Assembly (NCBI GenBank): GCA_900557355.1
Contig: USSR01000178.1
Location: 1 to 10,786 of the forward strand
DNA length: 10,786 bases
From: an uncultured Bacteroides sp.
GTDB lineage: Bacteria; Bacteroidota; Bacteroidia; Bacteroidales; Bacteroidaceae
Direction: 5' to 3'
A model generated the notes under the pieces. The model was not told where the DNA came from and made no database searches. It was given only the letters and a program-made list of their open reading frames with translations. Positions within the stretch are counted from its first letter, which is position 1. Each line of letters opens with the position of its first letter. This document shows positions 1 through 5,827 of this stretch, in pieces. The translations under genes were made by a program, and so were the position numbers.

Positions 1-2266
1 GCCAGCCGATACATGCAAAGATAATTATGGCTATGCCACCGGCTATGACTAAATATATCCAGGCATTAATTGTGGTCTGTTCTATATAGTTTTCAAGCCA
101 ACGTTTCATCAGGACATACCCTATTGGGAATGCGATGACAGCCGCAATAATGAGCAGAAGTATGTATTCCTTTATAAACATAATTAGAATATTCCGGATT
201 GTGGCTCCATTCACCTTACGAACGGCTATCTCTTTGCGTCTTTGCTCGCAACTCAAAGTAATCAGAGAAAAGATACCGAAAGCAGCAATAAGTACACAAA
301 CCATGGCAACAAAGCTCAATAACTTTATCAGTGCATCTTCGGACTTAAGATATCCGGCATATTCTTCTGCTGTGTTGTATAATCTATATCTCACTTCCGG
401 ATACTCCCGACTGAATATGCTGTCTATCCGGTTTCTCAGTTCTTTCCATTTACCATCATGAAACTTAATTAAGATTTGTCCTTTTCCTAAAGAAAATCCT
501 ATATCCTTAAGAATATCCACTGCAACCAAAGTATAGGGTTGCACCGGTTCTGTCGGTGCCGTGATGTGGAAGTCTTTAATCATACCTACAATGGTCCATG
601 TTCTGCCCTTCTGATAAAGTTTCTTTCCAATCGGGTCGCTCATTCCAAGTGCTTTTACGGCCGATTCATTAATCATTATGCTATTCGTTTCTGTCGGCTT
701 TACTATCTCCCCTTCCAGCAATTTCAGATTGTAGAAGGACACTGTCTTTTCACAATTCCACAGACATAGCATATCTATACTCTTCGTCGCATCTTCTTTT
801 CCGTCCCAATTATCGAAAGTCTGTGAAAAGCCTGATGATTTAGGCAATAGGCAACAATGTCCGGTCACCACCTCCCTTGTACATGAGAATTGCCTGATCT
901 TATCAGCAATGGCTTCAAAATCATTGTCCGGATATAAAAGATTGATAGAAGCTATATTCTTTCTTTCCCATCCTAAATCTACATTCGTAAGAAAATAGAT
1001 TTGCTTCATCATCACTATTATGCAGAACGTGACAAGAATCCCTATCGCCAATTGGAATGCAATACTTATTTTACGGAGTGCGTACTTGTTTCCGCTATTT
1101 CGTATGCGCGACCGTCTGATGGCGAATGGCACTAACAGAAATAAAGACAGTAAAAGAATCCCTACAAAATAGAGAAGAGATTCTCCATAAATATTTCCGG
1201 ATACCCCGGACATTTTCTTAAAGGCGGGTAAAGCCGTTTCAACCAAAGCCATCCCCAATACGCCGGATAAAAATATGATGTATAGGTACTCCACAGAAAG
1301 TAGAATAAATAGCCCCCCGATGGAGGAACCGCATACTTTACGCAGTTCTATTTCACGGCTACGTATCTTCATGCGAGTGATGAACAGAGAGAGATAATTG
1401 AACAGGGAACAAAGAATCACTAAACCTCCGGCCACAGAGAATAGTATCAAATAGTAGAATTGGAAAGATGGGTTCCTGTTAACTGATGAATAATGATACT
1501 TGTCGAGTGGTATTAGCCGGATACCCTCGAACACTCTGCGGGGATCTCTCGGATCGGCTTTTGTTTCATTTGCAGCAAGTTTCTTCTGAAAGGCTATCGG
1601 ATCAGTCCCTTTACGTAACTTGATAATGATTTCGAAACTTCCATTATTCCAATCATTCTGCCAGCTGCGAAAGTATTCTCCCTGTCCCCAGTAACCGAAT
1701 GACAGATTACTGTGATTGAGGCTTGAGAGAATGGCACAAATCGTCAGTGTATCGTCATTATAGTTTTTAACTTCTTTGCCCAGTACATTCGTTGAACCGA
1801 ACAATTGCATAGCTACATCTTCAGTCAAGGCTATCTTGTCATTGGAATACATAAAGTCCATACTTCCTGATAGAATGGATATATTGAACATTTTCATGAA
1901 GCAGGAGTCTGCCTGTAGATCATTAGTTTCCACCGTCCGACCATTTGCTTTAAGATCTACTTTTTGTCCCCATCTGGTATAGGCGCATGCAGCTTCCACC
2001 TCAGGGAAATCGTTTTTCAGAACAGTCGATGCTGGGTATGGCATAGAAGTGGAATATCCGTTTACTCCAAATACACTTTCTTTGCAAAGAATATACATTC
2101 GGTCGGCTCCTTCGTGGTAAGCGTCATACGTCATTTCATAATGTATCCACAGGTTGGCAAGGGCGAAACAAGTGAAGCCTACTGCCAGACCAAAGATGCC
2201 GATAACACTTTGTGTCTTGTATTTCAGTACATTACGAAATGCTATCTTAAAGTAATGTTGTATCAT
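1..2266 (-). CDS. FtsX/MacB-like ABC transporter permease, C-terminus cut off by window edge
   Basis: Inner-membrane permease of the duplicated MacB/FtsX type. I translated it from the ATG at 2264-2266 and it stays open for 755 codons to the window edge with no frameshift. The N-terminus (MIQHYFKIAFRNVLKYKTQS) closely matches the permease starting at 5778. The visible end, ...FACIGW, aligns with that protein about 17 residues before its stop, so only the cytoplasmic tail is missing. Predicted membrane segments lie near residues 21-40, 271-296, 315-342, 365-385, 402-420, 650-672, 700-720 and 735-755. Two periplasmic domains fall near 45-270 and 425-645. The cytoplasmic motif is SREIELRKVCGSS near 303-316 and RRKEIAVRKVNGAT near 675-690; the first copy has Cys where its paralogue at 5778 has Asn. 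Unlike the other genes it is preceded by a 1.1-kb gap with its own candidate regulatory sites. An ATPase partner is expected from family knowledge but not seen. Substrate unknown. Confidence 0.93.
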   Translation of the reverse strand, partial: MIQHYFKIAFRNVLKYKTQSVIGIFGLAVGFTCFALANLWIHYEMTYDAYHEGADRMYILCKESVFGVNGYSTSMPYPASTVLKNDFPEVEAACAYTRWGQKVDLKANGRTVETNDLQADSCFMKMFNISILSGSMDFMYSNDKIALTEDVAMQLFGSTNVLGKEVKNYNDDTLTICAILSSLNHSNLSFGYWGQGEYFRSWQNDWNNGSFEIIIKLRKGTDPIAFQKKLAANETKADPRDPRRVFEGIRLIPLDKYHYSSVNRNPSFQFYYLILFSVAGGLVILCSLFNYLSLFITRMKIRSREIELRKVCGSSIGGLFILLSVEYLYIIFLSGVLGMALVETALPAFKKMSGVSGNIYGESLLYFVGILLLSLFLLVPFAIRRSRIRNSGNKYALRKISIAFQLAIGILVTFCIIVMMKQIYFLTNVDLGWERKNIASINLLYPDNDFEAIADKIRQFSCTREVVTGHCCLLPKSSGFSQTFDNWDGKEDATKSIDMLCLWNCEKTVSFYNLKLLEGEIVKPTETNSIMINESAVKALGMSDPIGKKLYQKGRTWTIVGMIKDFHITAPTEPVQPYTLVAVDILKDIGFSLGKGQILIKFHDGKWKELRNRIDSIFSREYPEVRYRLYNTAEEYAGYLKSEDALIKLLSFVAMVCVLIAAFGIFSLITLSCEQRRKEIAVRKVNGATIRNILIMFIKEYILLLIIAAVIAFPIGYVLMKRWLENYIEQTTINAWIYLVIAGGIAIIIFACIGW

Positions 2267-2331
2267 AGTTTATATTTACTTATCTGTTGTTGATTCTTGA
2301 TGACTTTTATAGGATTCTTAATACTTAATTT

Positions 2332-2346
2332 TCAAATCTTATGCCA
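2332..2346 (-). promoter_or_regulatory. candidate sigma-54-type promoter (-24/-12) for the permease at 2266
   Basis: Read on the minus strand, the site is TGGCAT-AAGAT-TTGA, against the sigma-54 consensus TGGCAC-N5-TTGC. Eight of the ten defined bases match. The -24 GG is at 2345-2344, followed by exactly ten bases and then GA at 2333-2332 where GC is expected. The changed C of the -12 element is a real weakness. The predicted start of transcription is near 2321, leaving a 5' leader of about 55 nt before the ATG at 2266. Support comes from the NtrC-like dyad centred at 2420, about 100 bp upstream. It overlaps an alternative housekeeping -7 box (2345-2352), and only one of the two may be real. 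Confidence 0.4.
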
Positions 2347-2352
2347 AAGATA
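2345..2352 (-). promoter_or_regulatory. alternative Bacteroides-type -7 box
   Basis: The minus strand reads TATCTTTG, a full match to the Bacteroides primary sigma factor -7 consensus TAnnTTTG. No TTTG-like -33 element is visible at the expected distance upstream, and the region is AT-rich, so chance matches are likely. A second match, TATTTTTG at 2423-2416, lies inside the dyad at 2402-2438 and also lacks a -33 element. This is a competing explanation to the sigma-54-like site that overlaps it. Confidence 0.25.
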
Positions 2353-2401
2353 TAACTGATTGTATATTAGGTATATATTAATTTCTTAAATATAAATTCG
2401 G

Positions 2402-2438
2402 TGTGCTATACTGCACAAAAATAGTGCATATTCGCACA
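2402..2438. promoter_or_regulatory. nested dyad resembling an NtrC-type enhancer
   Basis: Two inverted repeats share the same centre at position 2420: outer TGTGC (2402-2406) with GCACA (2434-2438), and inner TGCAC (2412-2416) with GTGCA (2424-2428). The inner 17 bases, TGCACAAAAATAGTGCA, match the enterobacterial NtrC site TGCACCAAAATGGTGCA at 15 positions. The same bases can be read as two GTGC-N6-GCAC dyads whose centres are 21 bp apart, about two helical turns. Lying about 100 bp upstream of the predicted start of transcription, it is where an enhancer for a sigma-54 activator would be expected. Binding by any particular protein is inference. Confidence 0.5.
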
Positions 2439-2672
2439 TTATCTACATTGAACTCTCAATTATTGGAAAGGTTTTCAAAGAAGAGAGAATATATTGGGGA
2501 TATAAATACTAGAGGAATATAGTATTAAATGTAAAGTTATTTGTTTATAAGTTATAGAAAACGTCTTTCACTTTTCTCTCAAAATTGTATATTGAATAAT
2601 TTCGTAACGAGAAGTATCTTTTTATTATTTATTATTGTATATCAATATGTTATATCTTCTAAAAGGGAAAAA

Positions 2673-2709
2673 TAGGGGTCAAAATAGGGTCAGGGTCACC
2701 TATAACCCC
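2673..2709 (+). repeat. left arm of 37-bp inverted repeat
   Basis: This arm begins TAGGGGTCAAAATAGGG and ends TATAACCCC. It matches the reverse complement of 3116-3152 at 36 of 37 positions; the only difference is C at 2700 against T. It holds three GGGTCA units (two adjacent). Its ends GGGGT and ACCCC are complementary, so a single arm could fold by itself. Identity stops abruptly at both ends, which marks a defined repeat. The outer end is TA on both sides, compatible with a TA target duplication, though TA is also part of the palindromic match and so cannot prove one. Confidence 0.9.
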
Positions 2710-3115
2710 GAATCCCCACAACAGATGAAGAAGCATTTTAAGGGGATGTAAAGAAAAATATGACTCTTAGTACTAATGCATTGAAATTAGTCCCGTCTAC
2801 ACTGGGTAATCTGCCGATGCATCTTTCTTCTTCCCTCCTTAAAAAAGAATGTTTCGTAGCATGTTCTCATTTTTTGTGTCTTAAATATTTGCATTAAGCA
2901 GGAAAGAAGACACAGACTAAAAAGAGGTAGTCAAAGAGACGGATCATATTAACTTCTTGTTTATAGTATTTACTTAATCCGGGATTGTTCGTATTGTGCA
3001 AAATGCTGTCATAAAAAATCTATGTAGAAACACTTTTTTATTGGACAAGAATAATTGACAATCTTTTGATATACAGCAGTTTATGTGTTTTTGCTTGAAA
3101 AAACAACTATCAGGT

Positions 3116-3152
3116 GGGGTTATAAGTGACCCTGACCCTATTTTGACCCCTA
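3116..3152 (-). repeat. right arm of 37-bp inverted repeat
   Basis: This is the inverted partner of 2673-2709, giving a 480-bp unit with a 406-bp interior. The interior shows no transposase, no recognisable reading frame and no strict -7 box. The geometry fits either a small non-autonomous mobile element (MITE-like) or an invertible DNA segment in front of the permease at 2266. The sequence does not decide between them. Confidence 0.9.
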
Positions 3153-3285
3153 AAATAGCTTCCAAAAATCTTTGCAAAGCTGTGTTTTTGTTTCTTTAAT
3201 TTATCGACATATATCTTGATTATCATTTATCGTCTATTGAAAAAACATAGATACATCTTGTGAAAAGTATAAATGTAGGCGATAA

Positions 3286-3360
3286 CAAGCAATGTGATTA
3301 TGCAAAATAAGCAATCTTGCATTGCAGAACATTGCTTATTTTGCATAATCACATTACTTG
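3286..3360 (-). terminator. long hairpin downstream of permease 3400-5778, possible terminator or RNA-end stabiliser
   Basis: Arms 3286-3315 and 3331-3360 are complementary over 30 bp around a 15-base loop (3316-3330). The single mismatch is C3290 against A3356. In RNA made from the minus strand, the direction of the genes, that pair becomes a G-U wobble, so the helix is uninterrupted; in plus-strand RNA it stays a C-A mismatch. It begins 40 bp after the stop of the upstream permease, the usual place for a 3'-end structure. No U-tract follows it in the minus direction, so it is not a textbook intrinsic terminator. It may instead protect the mRNA end or be a dispersed palindromic repeat. Confidence 0.6.
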
Positions 3361-3399
3361 CCAAGTTATAGGTCCATGCGTTTTATGTTTATGCTCCGT

Positions 3400-5778
3400 T
3401 TATTCACTCTTTATCACTTCTGCTGGATTTTGTCGTGCAGCTTGCCATACACGCCAGCCTATACTGAGAGTAATCACTATCATAATGCCCATAAATATAA
3501 GGATGAACGGCCACACTCCTATATTCACCTGACGATTGTAAGTTTCAATCCACTGTCTCATGATAATATAACCGACCGGAAAAGCTATCAGTGAAGATAT
3601 GATCAGAAGCAAAGTATATTCCCTAAAGAAAATACTCAGAATATTGCCGATTGTAGCTCCGTTCACTTTACGGACAGCTATTTCCTTCCGTCGCAGTTCG
3701 CAAGTCAATGTGACCAGGGAATAGATACCGAACACGGCTATCAGAATACAAACCAATGAAGAGAAACTCAAAAGGCCGGATAATGCGTCCTCTGATTTCA
3801 GGTATTTGTTGTATCGTTCTTCTTCACTATCCAAAAAAAGTTTGCGGTCGGGAAGTTCCGCCAGTTGCATCTCCTCAATACGGCGACGGCATTCTTCCCA
3901 GGTTCCCGGTTTATATTTGAAAAGTACGAAACAACGCGGCCACATATATTCCAATTTGTTTGTATTGACAAATATAGCATTAGGTACATCGTTTGTAGGT
4001 GCTCTGTAAGCACAATCTTTCACTACCCCTACTATGGTCATAGATTGGGTATTTTCTTCATTATAATAGATGCGTTTTCCAATAGCTTCTTCCGGTGTCC
4101 AGCCCATAGTACGGGCTGCTGTTGCAGTGATGTTCACTTCGTTGAGTTTTGATTTATCCGAGATCCATTCTCCTGCCAATAGCTTCATATTGTAGAATTT
4201 GAAGAAATCTTCTCCTGCCAAAAACTGGTCTATACTGATAGGATTATCTGCTGTTCCGTTCAGGCCATCCCATGAAGTTACCTCAAAAAGAGAATAAGCT
4301 CCCATACTGATTAGAGGCCAATAGACAGGTTTCACTATTTCTGTAACCATAGGCAGTTCCTTTACTTTTTCGGCCCAAACATTCATATCCACATTCATCC
4401 AAATACTTAAAGATGCACGATTTTGATAATCAATACCTGTATTTACATTACGTAAATGATAGAGCTGCATTTGCATAATAGTTGTACAGAATATGAAAAC
4501 GATGCAGACAATCAGTTGTAAAACAACGCTCCCCCTTCGAAAAAGACGTCCTATGGCGCTTGTGTGATGGAGCGTGTGTTGCAATGAACGGCGACGGAAT
4601 ATGTAGACAGAGAGCAGGGCAATGATATATGCCAATATAGACATGCCTGCTATGTATAATATGCAATAACCATAGATGGACATATCTGTATCAGCTATTC
4701 CGGAATAGTGTATAAACCAAGATTTGAGCAACTCAATGAAGCCCATTCCCAAAATGGACGCCAGCAAGATAGTAAATAGAAAATCCATGCAAAGCAACGC
4801 CAACAAAGAATGTTCGGAAGCTCCGTTTACTTTACGCAGTGCCATCTCACGCTTACGTGAACGGAAACAATCGCTATAAATAGTCAAATAATTCACCAAT
4901 GCGCAAAAGATGATAAGTACTCCCGTTATTGAGAAGTAGACAATGTAACGAAATTGTACGATTGTTTCGTCACCACGGACAAATTCATCCGCGTATCGTA
5001 ATTGGGTAATAGGTTCCAGGTAGAAGCGTGTAAATCCGGTTTTACAGTTATATTTATCTTTCTTCATCTCTTCCGGAAAGTTACGGTTCATTTTTTTTAT
5101 GAGTGCGTTGATATCTGTCCCGTGTTTCACTTTTATCAACATCCTATATCGACCGTTTCCCCATGAAGTGTCGTCACTGCTCATCCATCCCATAACAGAA
5201 TATTTGAAATTAGAATGTTTCCCCCAGTCGTCTATGACGGCACTTATACGATATCCTTTCATGTTGTTGCCAGAAATCAATTCTTTCCCAATCACATCTG
5301 TAGTACCAAATAAATCGCGAGCCATCTCTTCTGTAATGGCAACTTCTTTCTCATTGGATGATGATGATAAGAAATTATTGTTGCCTTCTAAAATTTTTAC
5401 ATCCATCATCCGCATAAAAGTAGAGTCAGGCGCTATATATGGATATTCCGTCAACTGTTTGTTCTGCATCGTGAAAAAAGATTGCTGTTCGAATGCACAC
5501 CAATCTTCTATTTCTGAATAAGAATTTTTTAAATATCCACCTAAAGCGTAGGGTACAAAGTTGTAATAATGTGTTCCGAAATGATTTTCATCCGTCCGTA
5601 TCAGATAGATGCGATCCGCATCCCTGTGAAAACTATCATATGTCATCTCATATTGTATCCAGAATGTGGATAAGGCAAAGCATGCCAGACCTATTGCCAG
5701 ACCGACAATACTGATTATACTTTGTGTTTTATGTTTCAGTATATTCCGAAAGACTATTTTAAGATAATGCTGTATCAT
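3400..5778 (-). CDS. FtsX/MacB-like ABC transporter permease (792 aa)
   Basis: Complete duplicated permease of the inner membrane, with two periplasmic (MacB_PCD-like) and two FtsX-like modules. Predicted membrane segments lie near 21-41, 278-300, 329-350, 371-393, 418-436, 669-690, 718-740 and 753-774, giving N-in/C-in topology. Periplasmic domains span about 45-275 and 440-665. The cytoplasmic loop motif occurs twice: RKREMALRKVNGAS at 308-321 and RRKEIAVRKVNGAT at 696-709. In MacB/LolCDE relatives this loop region faces the ATPase, so partner contact is inferred. The C-terminus is the array-typical NPAEVIKSE. It starts at ATG 5778, 49 bp after the preceding gene, behind an A-rich 9-bp repeat and without a Shine-Dalgarno sequence. 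It is closest to the permease at 2266 and shares its tail with the partial gene at 10786. A strong hairpin follows it, so it may be the last gene of the operon. Substrate unknown. Confidence 0.96.
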   Translation of the reverse strand: MIQHYLKIVFRNILKHKTQSIISIVGLAIGLACFALSTFWIQYEMTYDSFHRDADRIYLIRTDENHFGTHYYNFVPYALGGYLKNSYSEIEDWCAFEQQSFFTMQNKQLTEYPYIAPDSTFMRMMDVKILEGNNNFLSSSSNEKEVAITEEMARDLFGTTDVIGKELISGNNMKGYRISAVIDDWGKHSNFKYSVMGWMSSDDTSWGNGRYRMLIKVKHGTDINALIKKMNRNFPEEMKKDKYNCKTGFTRFYLEPITQLRYADEFVRGDETIVQFRYIVYFSITGVLIIFCALVNYLTIYSDCFRSRKREMALRKVNGASEHSLLALLCMDFLFTILLASILGMGFIELLKSWFIHYSGIADTDMSIYGYCILYIAGMSILAYIIALLSVYIFRRRSLQHTLHHTSAIGRLFRRGSVVLQLIVCIVFIFCTTIMQMQLYHLRNVNTGIDYQNRASLSIWMNVDMNVWAEKVKELPMVTEIVKPVYWPLISMGAYSLFEVTSWDGLNGTADNPISIDQFLAGEDFFKFYNMKLLAGEWISDKSKLNEVNITATAARTMGWTPEEAIGKRIYYNEENTQSMTIVGVVKDCAYRAPTNDVPNAIFVNTNKLEYMWPRCFVLFKYKPGTWEECRRRIEEMQLAELPDRKLFLDSEEERYNKYLKSEDALSGLLSFSSLVCILIAVFGIYSLVTLTCELRRKEIAVRKVNGATIGNILSIFFREYTLLLIISSLIAFPVGYIIMRQWIETYNRQVNIGVWPFILIFMGIMIVITLSIGWRVWQAARQNPAEVIKSE

Positions 5779-5783
5779 GGTTT

Positions 5784-5819
5784 CTGTATTTTCTGTATTT
5801 TCTTTATTTTCTTTATTCT
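5784..5819 (-). repeat. four-copy 9-bp tandem repeat in the leader of permease 3400-5778
   Basis: On the plus strand the units are CTGTATTTT twice, CTTTATTTT, then CTTTATTCT, ending five bases before the start codon. In the mRNA they read as A-rich AAAATA(A/C)AG units. They fill most of the 49-bp spacer. Bacteroidota often use A-rich, structure-poor leaders in place of a Shine-Dalgarno sequence, so this may aid translation. Copy number could change by slippage. Confidence 0.8.
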
Positions 5820-5827
5820 TCTTTCTC

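Larger units (their letters stand above)
2267..3399. other. 1.1-kb non-coding gap between the fourth and fifth permease genes
   Basis: I find no convincing gene here on either strand. The gap is AT-rich compared with the flanking genes. Its parts, from low to high coordinate, are: the leader and candidate promoter of the permease at 2266 (2267-2352); the nested dyad (2402-2438); AT-rich sequence with nothing recognisable (2439-2672); a 37-bp inverted repeat pair (2673-2709 and 3116-3152) enclosing 406 bp without a recognisable gene; a further featureless stretch (3153-3285) containing a 10-bp palindrome CTTTGCAAAG at 3170-3179; and a strong hairpin (3286-3360) just after the stop of the permease ending at 3400. 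No tRNA-like or rRNA-like sequence was seen. Confidence 0.8.

Noticed and set aside
541..559. GCACC-N9-GGTGC dyad resembling the enhancer-like site at 2402-2438.
   Set aside because: It lies inside the coding region of the fifth permease, has a different spacer, and is explained by codons. A short dyad of this kind is expected by chance.
2875..2914. Inverted repeat TGTGTCTT / AAGACACA with a 24-base loop.
   Set aside because: The stem is only eight pairs with a long loop inside the repeat-bounded segment. There is no U-tract and nothing links it to a function.
2974..3177. A 67-codon minus-strand open frame starting at a TTG and running through the right inverted-repeat arm.
   Set aside because: It has a non-ATG start, overlaps the repeat arm, has no recognisable domain or convincing translation context, and is Cys/Phe/Ile-rich as expected from AT-rich noncoding sequence. 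I do not call it a gene.
3286..3360. Classical intrinsic (rho-independent) terminator.
   Set aside because: The hairpin is strong, but no run of T follows it on either strand. I kept it only as a terminator-like or stabilising hairpin at moderate confidence.
5099..5521. A 140-codon plus-strand open frame opposite the permease at 3400-5778, and similar plus-strand frames elsewhere.
   Set aside because: They are antisense shadows of well-supported permease genes, without recognisable domains or leaders of their own.
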